A DNA stretch of 64,000 nucleotides. Source: Polyporus tsugae (Eukaryota; Basidiomycota; Agaricomycetes; Polyporales; Polyporaceae). The position numbers and the translations under genes are program-made. Each line of letters opens with the position of its first letter. Within the stretch, counting starts at the first letter, position 1. Shown piece by piece: positions 10,748 to 22,117 of the stretch. Location of the stretch: the NCBI GenBank assembly GCA_024305745.1, contig JAHRBS010000001.1, positions 1,488,001 through 1,552,000 of the forward strand. Reading direction: 5' to 3'. The notes beneath the pieces were generated by a model. The model was not told where the DNA came from. It saw nothing but the letters and a program-made list of their open reading frames with translations, and did no database searches.

Positions 10748-11766
10748 ATAATTGCTTGCACATACCAAGCTGACAAATACTGAGATATGATCACCATCCC
10801 TTCATCAATTATATCTTCCAGGAATGGCCCTCTGTAACCTCTCTAACCAATTAGCTTGCATCTCAACATGGCATCATTATCACTGGGGTCAGGCCACATC
10901 ACGAGTGCTGTATTATAGTTGAATCTAATGTTACATTGAGGTACATTATATACACCAAATGCAACACGTGGTTTATGCTCCAACAACCTACAATGTCCCT
11001 TTTTGTTACTGAAGCTCTATATAGCTCGTATATCAGAATGACAGTGCAAATCAAATAGACACATATATGAAGACAAGCCCAAGTCACCCAAAAAAACAGA
11101 GATCAAAATAAAAGAATGGATGATGCTGAGGCCACTAAGTGACAGCACTAGGGCACCAGTATAGATGAACCAAATGAATAGCGGTACGTATGTTGTACGT
11201 TTGTGGAGTACACTACAGTAACAGTAAGCAAGTTAGTGTACAAAGTTATAAGAATTCTGCAATAGTCCATATTGTCCACCAAGGTTATCAAAGAAGGTGC
11301 AATTGTCTACAAGTACAGTGCTGCAAGTAGTCCGATAGTCCGTCACGGATCGTAAGTAAATACAGATGTCCAAGTCCTAGTCACTTGATTGTAAATGTTA
11401 CGAAATTCATGTCCAAAGGCAAGGAGCAATGTCCGAAAAAGCTAAGTCCATAGTAGCACAAAACTGATTGTCCGAAGTGGTGCGTAAACGCGATTCGAAA
11501 GTCAATCGCTCTCGAAGCGAGTCGATGACGGCCATGCTGCGCCAAATGAGAACAGTGGGGGAAAGGAGTGAAGGCAATGAGCGTGACAATTCGTGAACGA
11601 ACGTGAGTGCATGACCGCGTCCTCGATTGAGGCAGATGACCAGATGTCCATGATGAATGGCCATTCATCAGTCGCGCGTAGGCATTGTCGCGAGATATGC
11701 GAGGTAGCCTCTATTCGCCATCCAAGCAGGTTTGAACCTTTGCTGAATGGTACGCTGGGCCCCAAC
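10748..11766. other. Intergenic DNA after the retrotransposon
   Basis: About 1 kb of AT-rich sequence with only short overlapping frames. I see no conserved motif or tRNA. It separates the chromovirus from the 3' end of the Zn2Cys6 regulator. Confidence 0.5.
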
Positions 11767-14016
11767 TTAGCACCGTTCACCACGCAGCACAGGTACGGAC
11801 AGATACGAACCGACAAGAGGAAACCTTGCACCCAGCTTCGTCATCGCGTAGAGCAGCGACTCGAGGTCTCCACGGATCTCCATGGTGTTCAAAGGGTCTG
11901 GCCATGACGACTGCAGCCGCGCAAGCTCATTCTCAAGCACCTTGGCTGCACAGGCCCAACAGGACTTGAAAGTGTGAGTGTGAGCGAGGAATGAAGACAA
12001 GTTACAAAGATACGCACACCAATAATGGGGTCGAGGAACTCAAAATCGGTGTCTGTGATGAGCTTGATGACATGGATCAAAGATCGTGCATTACGAATGC
12101 ACTTCTCGCGAGACACGCCGTCATCATGCATGAACGGCGCATGCAGGCGAATCATAGATGCATGCGCAAGGCTGTGAATCACGATCAGGGCATACTTGTC
12201 GTCAGGGATAGCCCCCCCTACTTGATGAAGCGGAAGTAGTGTCGTTGTAAAACGCATGATGCTGTGTTCAAACGCGCTGAAGTTCTCCGAGAAAGCACTA
12301 GACGCGAGTGACCCTATTGATGAGAAGCGGTGGGGTCAGCGGGAAGTGTTAGCGTAGTCGTATTGTGACTGGATTCAGTCACTCACGGGGACTCCAGCTT
12401 GACGACAGTCTGTTGGCACCCTCAAACAGCGCGGAGGCCTTCACTCGTAATGCGACAGTGGAGAACCCACTGAGAGGGGTCGACTGCGCCTGTTGGACGA
12501 AAAACGCGCGAATGGTTGGGGACCCTCCGCCAATGTCAAGCTCTCCCTGCATTCAGCAAAACGTCAAGCGTTGCCCTGATAAGTGGAAGTAATTGGATCA
12601 TCACTTACATTCTCGTAATCCTCAATACGCCGCGGCCAAGGAGTCGTGATAGAAGCCCAAGGGTGATCGCTGTCAGGTAGCGTTGCAGGTCTTCGGAGTA
12701 TGACAGACCAACACCGGTCCACATTGTACACTTGCCAGAACGTTGAGATCCTCTCTCCACGCTCGACATTGTCCTTCGGGAGGGGGAGCTCGAAGGAAGC
12801 GTCCCAGTTGTCGAGGACCATAGCTTGATTCTCCGAGCCAATCTGGTGAAGCCGGCACTGGACGGCCAACGTGGACGCTGCCGCAGAGTAGTAGCTGCCT
12901 TCCAGCAATCGACCATTCGACATATAGTATACAGACAGCAAGCAGCAAGCCTGAATAAGATCGACTGCCTTGGATGTGTAGTGCATGGCGTCACCAAGCG
13001 CCGCGGTGGTACGGGAAAGATAGAGCTGCTCGTACTGGCTAAGGGAGCCAGGTCGGGTGAGATAACAAGCCCACAGGAAGATAGCGTTCATAAGGGCGGG
13101 ATGACGTTGATCGGAAGCCGGTAGGTTGAGAGAGTCGCGCAGACGGCCAACATGAATATCCAAGCCACATTGATGGCGGTGGGGGAGGAAGATCTCCAAC
13201 CTATCCGGTAGATAGACCCTTTGTCAAGACAACATCCACAAAAACCCGGACGATGAGATGATACTCACAGGATGTGATCAAGGGGTGGTGCTTCCATGTT
13301 ACTGAACGAGTTGACGGCCGAAACGGAAGTCAAGTCCTGAAAGGACGGATGAGAGCCGTGCAAATGAAGGTGACACGGTGAGGTGCTCACGGCTGCGAAA
13401 TTGAGTTGCTCCCATGCGCTGGAATCAGTCTCCGCCGACGGACTCAGGGTCAAGGGACTCGACATATTCCTCTGAGAATCGTGGTCGTTCATTGGGAATG
13501 GAGTTGGCGAAGCGGAGGCGGAGTAGCTAAGCTTTCCCGGCGAATCGTAACTAGAGGACGACGAAGATTCGGAGTAGTACGGGGAGAGGGCATGAGGATC
13601 GAAGAGCGTCATGGAGGGGGCGGACTGTTCGGGGTTCTCGAGCTCTTTTACGCGCATTTCCAAGCGGGCGATGTGCTCTCTCATGAGCTGCGTTCTTGTC
13701 TTGCCTTTTCCGTCGTCGTACTCGCAGCCGTCCATCTTCTTAGCGCGAACGCACTGTGCGCAGGCGGGCTTTGCGCCGTCGCATCGCTGGTGAGGAGAGG
13801 AGCGAGGATCGGTCATGGAGCAAAAGGGAAGGGAAGGGGGGGCGTACCATCTTGCGCTTGCGACATCGGAGACAAGCCTTTCCTGGAATGCAGTGGAGAC
13901 GAGTGTGCGGCGCAGCATGAGGGATGTGTCGGAGAGGGATGGAAGAGGGGCATGGACGTACCTCTTTGCAGGGGAGTCGGGCCGGTGGAAGAAGATGGTT
14001 TCCGCTCCTCGGCCAT
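11767..14016 (-). CDS. Zn2Cys6 transcription factor with fungal MHR domain
   Basis: Eight exons: 14016-13962, 13882-13848, 13786-13391, 13336-13269, 13218-12609, 12546-12387, 12313-12018 and 11964-11767, giving 605 aa. The binuclear zinc cluster spans an intron: CLRCRKRKM joins RCDGAKPACAQC, giving Cys at about 22, 25, 32, 39, 42 and 51. A short coiled coil (LEMRVKELE) follows for dimerisation. The middle third matches the fungal-specific TF (MHR) domain. It is a nuclear DNA-binding regulator; its targets cannot be read. The start at MAEERKP is chosen because its exon splices in frame into the zinc cluster. The last exon could instead continue past a donor near 11786, so the C-terminal dozen residues are uncertain. 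Confidence 0.88.
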
Positions 14017-15650
14017 TATAAAAATAGTAGAATAGAAACGTCAAGGGAAAGGAGGTGCGCGGGGAGCGGGGGGCAAACTGCGGAAGAGGAAAAAGTAAGG
14101 AAGCCTGGGAGCGGGGCGCGGCGTCGAGGCGTGTGGACGCAGGCGGAGCGCGGGCCCTCGCTGGGGGCGAAGGAAGGGACAGGGGGGGAAGGAAGGGGAC
14201 AGGGGGAGAAAGGAATGGCAGGCGGAGGCGGGGAGAGAAGGGCAGTGAGGGATTAAGTATGATGGGCGGTCCCGTCCTGCGCGCGCGTCCTTCTTCCTCC
14301 CGGATTTTGCGGAACGTGGCCCTCCTCCTCCGGCGTCTAGCACCGTCCAGCGACTCGGAGTCACTAGTCACCCTCCGCCTGCCGGCACACAACCGTCCGG
14401 CACTCGACGCCGACGCCTCAGTCCTCCATCACGCCTCTCACTCCGGCCAATCATCCCCGCTCCTCAATTCATCGACATCCGCCTCCTATCCTCCCATTCC
14501 TGCCCTCCCGGCGCCCGCTCGCTACGGTCAATATCCAGACAGGCCCCCATCGTCCTCAGGCTCTTCGCCCGCCTGCCAGCTCGAGCTCTCGGAGCATCCT
14601 GGGGCAGCCCTCCGGTTGGGGGCCCAGTCCCCGCGTCTCGATGATCGACAGTTGAAACCCAATCTCACGTCCACGCGAGCGTCCCATAGTCTCGGGGCGT
14701 CGCGATCTACCGAGAGGCTTCTCAACGTTAACGCCAGCACTGCATCAACTCGATTTCCGCGATGCTGTCGATTCTGACTAATTATCGCGATGATGGCGGT
14801 AAGTAAGTACCTTTTCTGCTGTATGTATGTAGCTACTAAGTAAGTACGTCTCAGACTCTCAAAAGGGCCGAACATGTTACATATGGGGGAGTTGCCCTCC
14901 TCACGCCCTTCTGCCCTCAAGTTGCTGCTATAGTCCCTGGTACAAACACAGAAATCCCAATCCCTATCGCCCGCCTTCTTTCTCCCATGTGGCGGCTGTG
15001 CTCCTCGCCAGCGCCGGGTGTGCCTACCATTGCGTTCTCGTGCCGTCATTCCCACCGCCCCCTTCCTTCTCATATTCTCTTTTGACCAACACTGGCCCAT
15101 CGCTTCTGCCCAACCTTCTCACACCTGTGCAGCCGATCCACGATGACTAAATCTGCGTCTGGTGTCACATCCTCTCCGACTATGCTCGTTCTTTATCAGA
15201 GATGTCCAGCAGCCAACCCTTCTAGCGATATATAGGTTTAATTCGACACAGTAAACTTGACACCAGTGCCACCTCGAGCTCCTGAAGGTTAGCGCTAGAC
15301 CTACTTTAACGTTCTCTACCAACGTCATGGTCCACATTGAAATCTCTGTCAACTGTCACTGACGTCCTCAATCGCGTGACTAACCATCACCAACATTGTA
15401 CCTTACTGAGGGTTCAATCCATGTCGGCTTGGTCTTACTGTATATGCACGATCACCATTTATGTCATGAAAGATATCCTTCCTTTTGGGCCGCTATCTCA
15501 AATGTCTTCCAATGGATTGTCACATGAGAGATGCAAAGAAACACTCAGACGCTGTTTCCTGTAACAGGAGGAACAACAAACCAGGACAGTATGACTCGGA
15601 TGACTCCGCTCTACATCTCCATATGGATGTACATAGAACATTTCAAGCCA
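14017..15650. other. Intergenic region upstream of the regulator
   Basis: 1.6 kb. The first 750 bp are GC-rich with long overlapping frames on both strands that resemble no protein and look compositional. At 14799-14850 there is a run of GTAAGTA/GTATGTA-type units. No promoter element is certain. Confidence 0.45.
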
Positions 15651-15654
15651 CACC

Positions 15655-17169
15655 CTCACCGAAAAGGATGGCGTCAAGGCCAATGTCACCAAAATCACCA
15701 CCTGCCTCCCACATCGCAAAGCCGCGCAACTTCGTTTCTTCGATGAACCGTCCCGGCTGTGAAGGCCCGAACGTTGTCGAATGAGACCATTACTGAAGTC
15801 TCTTCATCGTAAATGTACGCCTAGAACGGAGAGGTCAGAGTCATCAAATCGCGGGATCTGGTAGAAGCTCACAGTTTGGCTGCACGAGTCGAACAGATAC
15901 TTCGTACGAAGTGCGGGTTTTCCCCAGAAGGTGCCGCGATCAACCAGGTCCCAGAAGTTTAAGATACCGCCCGGACCGGTCTTATTACCGCACACATCAG
16001 TCCCCGCGATATCGTCCCACTCGTCGCCACTCGGTTGCATGGACGCATTGAAAAGAGGATAGGTGTTGATCGTGCCCCTGTCGGTGACATCATCGCATAG
16101 ATCAACATGGAATGAGTGGCCGTAAGACGCGACACCGAGCACAATTTGGTTGATAGGCATCCCAACTGCGGACCACCGAGTAACCCCACTTACGGCACTA
16201 CCTTGCTGGTTGTCAGCAGCAGCGCAGGTGTCGTTGAGGGGAGAGTTGGGGCCGACAGTGGGACTCCATGAGCCCCAGGTGTCATAGTTCATGATGGCAA
16301 TCCAATCTAGCACTTTGGCGAAACCAGAGACATCGGTGAGGCGATTGCTGTCGGGCCCACGCCAAGGAAAGATAGAAGCCGCAGCAGTGAGGATGAGGTG
16401 GCGTCCGATGGGATCAGCGCGGAGCTCCTGGAGGAAAGCGTGGAAATTGGAGGTGTGGTTGGGGTTGATAGTGTTGCAACCAATACCCTGAGTGCCAGAG
16501 CACTCCCAGCTGGTCATGGGAGTGAGTGAGAAAGGCAGTAAGAGGGAGAGAGATCATACTCGAAGTCGATACCGTCGAGGCGGTATGCAAAGCTGGTGAT
16601 CGTTTTGACGAAAGCTGTGCGATTCTCGGGGCTGCCAACGGCAGTTGAGTAGTAAGTAGAGAGAACCAGTCCAACTTCAACTGCCAACGGAGACGAGCGC
16701 TTTGACACCCTATGAGAGGCGGTGGATCAGCATGGCGGCGGCCTTGTTGGAGATTGTAAGTGACGTACATTCCGGTGGGCAGCGTCAACAAAGACAGGGA
16801 GAACCTCAGGGTTCTACCTACTAGTGAGAGAAAGTGTGTTCACGTCCGGAGTAATGACGCTGCTGGGGGGAATGTGGTCAAATGAGGAGGAGCACACATC
16901 GCGGAGGACTGGAAATACGCAGTGAATATTAATACTGACGCAAATGAATAAGTGAGATGGGTGTATTTGTTCCAGCTCACACCGTGGCAGGGGGGGAATC
17001 ATCTGCGTGCCAAGCAGCATACCACGCGGCGGAGACGAGAGAGGAGTCGGAAGCGTTCGTGGTGGTAGGAAGGTTTGAGCCATGAGGTTTGTATGTGGAG
17101 TTAAAAAAGTGGGGCTTTGCCGGATATGAAGGGCAAGGCAAGGAGCGAGAATAGAATGAATGAAAGCAT
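15655..17169 (-). pseudogene. Decayed GH18 chitinase
   Basis: The pieces of a secreted family-18 chitinase are in order. MLSFILFSLLALPF (signal peptide, ATG 17169) is followed by SAAWYAAWHADD, VSWNKYTHLTYSFA, VNTLSL, VGSPENRTAF, the catalytic DGIDFDWE (restored across the intron 16559-16510), QGIGCN, IAIMNYD and, after the intron 15872-15821, a C-terminal MWEAGGDFGD. The frame is broken repeatedly: the T6 run at 17103-17108 and the C7 run at 16990-16996 (both in plus-strand coordinates), TAG at 16814-16816, TGA at 16677-16679, a shift near 16660 and another near 15750. Chitinases hydrolyse beta-1,4-GlcNAc in cell walls. The DxxDxDxE site is intact, which suggests recent decay or local sequence error. 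It is divergent from the membrane-protein gene starting at 17356. Confidence 0.82.
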
Positions 17170-17355
17170 GGTAAAGAAAGACGAAGACTGTGAGGGGCCA
17201 GCATGGGCGGTCGGGGTGCTGGGATATTATATACTGTGTGTGTGCGCATCAAGGCTTAGCGCTTAGGACTCTTAGCGCTGGATTGGCGCTAGCCACCTTT
17301 TTGGCGCGCTGGCACCATCCCAAGTCTGCATCGTGACTGGAACAGGTTCAGGTCC

Positions 17356-20300
17356 ATGTCGTCAGTCAATATGCCGCACCCAGCCGCCTCTTCCACCTCT
17401 CCCACTCCCCCTCTGCCCGTTCCTTCCTCGTCTCAGCGACTTTATCTAGATGAAACCATCCCCGACTTGGTTGGCTCTCCCGAACAGCTCAACAGGCAGT
17501 CCTCCCTACACCCCACTAACTCTTATAACAATCCCGTTCCATCACCATGTACGTCAAGCGATGACCCCGTTCCTCCTATGCGCCGCACCCTTTCCTCCTC
17601 CAGTGCAACACAAAGGAAAGAAACCGTCGTCCGCGTCCAGGAGTACGCCTCCAACCTCTCTCGGGGCTCTCGCGACGGCCATCCCCGCGAGCGAGAATGG
17701 ACCGTTTTCGGCCAACTTATGGCGGATGAGAATAGGCGTCGTGTCCTGTCTGCTTCGGCTCCTCGCACCCCGGGCACCATCCATTCTGGCAGGTTGAGTT
17801 CTCCTTGGGCAATGGACGACGGCGCACCTTCCTACCCCGACGATCACAGTCCTGCGTCTCTCTATCCCGACAGTCCCTCCCGACCCGAAGTAGTCCCTTC
17901 TACCCGTCGCTCCCGTCATTCCGAGGAAGCTATGTCCTCCTCTCCACATTCGCACTCCATAGAGGATGACAACTTTAATGAAGACAACTCGCTCGCAAAT
18001 ACAGAGCGAGATCACGGCCGTCCCGCCTCCAGCACTCCCGGGACTTGCAAGTGGACCCTCCTGCCCACGTTGATCACCCTCTCTCCACTTCAGCGCAGCA
18101 TCGTCAAGTGTTGCATTGCCTACTTCATTGGGTCTCTGTTTACCTTCTCCCCTTATCTCTCTGGCTTCATAATCGACATTACCGGCGACAATCCAGGAGA
18201 GCGTACTCCCTCCCCGTCGGGACACATGGTTGCGACAATGTGAGCCGTCTACTTCTCCCTGCTTTTTAGTATGTTCATTCGGAATTTGAATGCCCGCAGC
18301 GCTGTTTACTTCAACCCTGCGAAGACATTAGGGGCCATGGCAGAAGCAGACGTCTTCTGTACTATGGGTCTCGTTTTCGCTGCATTCGTGTCTCTGAGTA
18401 GCATGAGCGTCTATTGGTTCTTCGAGCGACAGGGTGGCCTAGATTGGTTAGCCGACATCTTGGTCCTATTCATGGTTGGTGTAGGGATGTCGATCGTCGC
18501 GTGGATGAAAGTCTGGATGGCTAAGCCGTCGTTCAATATAGGTTCGTGGTAGCATTGCACGGTCCAACCTGAGCACGAGGCCCTGACGGATCCTTGTCAA
18601 AGCTTGCAGTATGACCGCAATTATCCTCTTTGTCGTGTACGATCATTCAAGCCTCATAAAAATGCCTTCTGCTCACGTATACCTGGTTTAGCGTCGTCAA
18701 GGAAGGCGGGCTAGACACGCTCCTTCAAGTTTCTTTCATCGTCCTCGTCGGTGCCTTTGTTTCCAATGTCGTCTGTGTCCTCATTTGGCCCCAACGCGCA
18801 ACAAAGAACCTGCAAAACAACATGACTCAGACGCTTGACTCTTTCTCCACCCTCCTTAGCTTGCTCACCCAAACCTTCCTACTCGAAGAACCCCATGGTT
18901 TCAGCTCTGACCGGATTCAGCGCGCCGTAGACAATCATCAAGCATCCTTCACTTCGCTCAAGAAAAGTTTGGTGGAGGCGCAGTCTGAACGACTGTTTGG
19001 AGGCCCAGGCAAAGCTGGGGATGGAGCGCAGCTGCGAGGAAGCTCTGGTCAGGCATATGAGGATGCGATCGACAGCCTCAATCGGCTTGGGCAGCATCTC
19101 AATGGCCTCCGCAGTGGTATTAGCCTGCAACACGAGTTGATCAAGGGGCACCGGGAAGGCGAGGTGAATTTGCGGAACTCGACGCCGCAACAGCAAGCAG
19201 CGGAGATGAGCAATGGGAATGGGAAGGCCCTGGATGTCAACAATGACGAGACCGCGCTCTTGCACTCTGCCGCAACGGTGTTCGGAGACTTGCTCGACGA
19301 CTTGGGTCCTCCGCTCAAGGCCCTTTCGGTGAACTTTTCCGAGTATCGATGGATTTTGAAAGGCGCTAACGTCATGTCTTTAGACCAAGTGCATTTCGAC
19401 TCACAAACACCTTCGTGAGGCCTTTGTTCAGCCGCGTGACGACCTAACAGCCATGCAATTGGCTCGTTTCACCGAACTGGCCGAAGACATCGAGCGCGCT
19501 TTATTCGCCTTCGAAAGTACGTCTAATCATGCCGTTTTACGGATGTACAGGAGCGTACAGGCCGCCGGGCTTGAGCAATCTCGGTCCTCGTTTGCGTCTG
19601 TCCTACCGGAAAACCAAATTCTTTTGGGGGACGAAAGCGAGAATGTTTTCCTGGTATACTTGTATGTGATTCCCTTCGTACTTAATTTAGCTGCCGTTCA
19701 TTTTATCTGCGAAAGCTTCATATTCACGCTTCAAGAATATGCGCGCGAGCTCATTTCCCTCGTCGACGCGATGAATCGCATCTGTAGCATTGAGCGAGCA
19801 AATGCCGCCCGAGGAGGACTATGGAGGCAGCTCAAGGCTTTTGTGGGTTCCTTCATCGGACGCTCAGCTGACCGGACTGGTCGAGGGGGACGGTCGACAA
19901 GCATAAGGAAGCGTTTCTGTATGTTTATTTCATATCCACATTCTTCTGAGTGATTGCTTAAGTTTGTCAATGAACCAGCTACATACTTCATTCGGCACAA
20001 ACCACACAAAGCCGTCTCTTTCCCGAAGGTCAATCCGCACGCTCCGAACACCGTTCAGACTCCCGGACGAGAACACTTGACATACATTGGACGAATAAAG
20101 CAGTCAATATGGGCGTTCGGCGCGCGATTGCAGCAACAAGACCTGAAGCATGCGTTCAAGGCGGGTATGGCCACTGCTATTCTGGCAGCTCCGGCCTTCT
20201 TTCAGGTTACGCGGCCCATCTTCGTCGAGTATCGAGGAGAATGGGCGCTGATTTCGGTATGTCACACATAGCGGCCCTAGCATGGACTCCTACTTAAAGC

Positions 20301-21893
20301 TGATTGATGCCTTAGTTTTTTGTCGTGATTTCGCCTACAATTGGTGCTGTAAGATTCCACGTGCTCTCTCGTCTATCGACCCACATTCTAATTTCACTTG
20401 CTTCAGACCAATTACTTGGGCGTCCTTAGAGTATTGGGAACGCTGTAAGTGCTGTCTTGTCAAATTGAACGTTCTCATCATTCCGCGACATAGGCTGGGT
20501 GCATTCACCGCATTCGTGGTGTGGTCCGCGTTTCCAGAAAACCCCTACGTCCTTTCCACCTTCGGCTTTTTCTACTCCATCCCATGTTTCTATTACATCA
20601 TCGCGAAACCGCAATACGCGACCTCCGCACGTTTCGTGCTGTTGACGTATAACCTGACGTGCTTGTATTGGTAAGTTGGGCTTTTCTACCATCGGGACCC
20701 CTGCTGATCACCTCGTGCGATGCAGCTACAATATTCGCCAAAGGGATGTGGCTGTGTTCGACATTGCCTTTCAACGTGCCATTTCCGTGATAATCGGTGT
20801 CGTCTGGGCCGCCATCGTTTCACGCTACTGGTGGCCTGCTGAAGCTCGGCGTGAGCTGAGCAGAGCTCTAGGAGAGTACGTGGGTTGGACGATCATCGGT
20901 GAACGTCTCTGACCTGGATAATCAGGTTCTGTCTTAACGTTGGTTGGCTCTACACTCGATTGGTGGCGTTCAACTCCTTTTCGGATGAGGAGTTCCACCT
21001 CCACGTCATGCACGATGATCAAAGTTCGCCAACGGAGGAGTCCCACTTGCTTCATACTAATGCGGCGCTCTCTCAGTCCATTCAGAGCTTCATGGCTATG
21101 TATGTGATTGATGGTTTGAAGTCCGCTGGCGCTGACGATTTCGTCAGGGAGCTGCATCTGCAGATCAAGCTCATCGAGTTACAAGGCCTATTGTCACAAA
21201 CCCAGCACGAACCGCGCCTAAAGGGACCGTTCCCGGTGGATCTCTACCGCTCCATATTAACAAGCTTGCAAGGTATCCTGGATAGGCTGCATAGTATGCG
21301 CTGTGTGACATCGCGGGAAGAATGGTACCTTTCCCACAGACACTACCACTTCGCATATACTAAAGTCCGTCTCCCCATTTATAGGCATACAGTAAGTACG
21401 GTTTGATGTTTAGAATACTACCCGCACGCGTACTAACTGTAATGTTCTAGACCGTCAGGCGGGATTTCATAATTCCCGTGAACAAGGAGCGGCGCGAGAT
21501 GGTCGGAAACGTCATTCTCTACTTTTCAACGCTTGCAGCTGCATTCCGACTCAAGTCTCCCCTTCCCCCATATCTCCCCCCTGCAGAGGACTCTCGCCAA
21601 CGCCTGGTAACTTCCTCATTGATTCGTCTGATCGACCGCTGAGAAGTGATATCTGATTTCAGGTTGAAGCTATTCGCAAGCTGGATGTAGTGCGAAACCG
21701 AGACGCCAAGGGTTCTCGTCACCTACTGTTCTTTGCGTACGCTGTTACCATGAAGGCGGTCATTCAGGAGCTCGACTACCTGGGGAGGACGTTGCAAGAC
21801 GCATTCGGCGTGATTGGACAGTCTCGTGAAGCTTTCGAGGATCTCTTTGAAGCCCCGCTGCCGCCATCCATGACTCCTGTTAATGCTGTGTAG
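17356..21893 (+). CDS. BRE4/ArAE-type multi-pass membrane protein
   Basis: Fourteen exons keep phase from ATG 17356 to TAG 21893: 17356-18239, 18300-18541, 18603-18636, 18692-19328, 19384-19661, 19716-19918, 19979-20256, 20316-20348, 20407-20444, 20494-20670, 20726-20875, 20926-21391, 21451-21606 and 21663-21893, 1268 aa. A Ser/Pro-rich disordered N-terminus of about 240 residues precedes one hydrophobic block (TM segments in exons 1-4). A soluble helical middle follows, then a second hydrophobic block (exons 7-11) and a C-terminal helical domain. This two-block plan is that of fungal BRE4-like proteins (ArAE_2_N plus DUF2421), related to aromatic-acid exporters and plant malate channels. The transported substrate is unknown. 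The exon 12/13 junction is the least certain. Confidence 0.85.
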
Positions 21894-22117
21894 CGTTCTG
21901 GGCATTCCCTTGTCTTGCTGTTGTATACGGACACTCCAGTTGTGAATTCCATTCCTTTTCGCTTGGCGCGCGTTTCATGTCACCAACTACGCACCAGGCC
22001 TCCTAGCTGGCGACCAGTCCTGAATGACGTACATGATTGCTCAAAAAGTTGGGCACATTGCAACGAAGGCTCACAACGAGAATAGCATCACGACAATAGA
22101 TAGTCCTCTACTTCTGC

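Noticed and set aside
14055..14777. 240-codon plus-strand frame upstream of the Zn2Cys6 gene
   Set aside because: It is GC-rich, full of Arg/Gly/Ser and without conserved motifs, with other frames equally open; this looks compositional.
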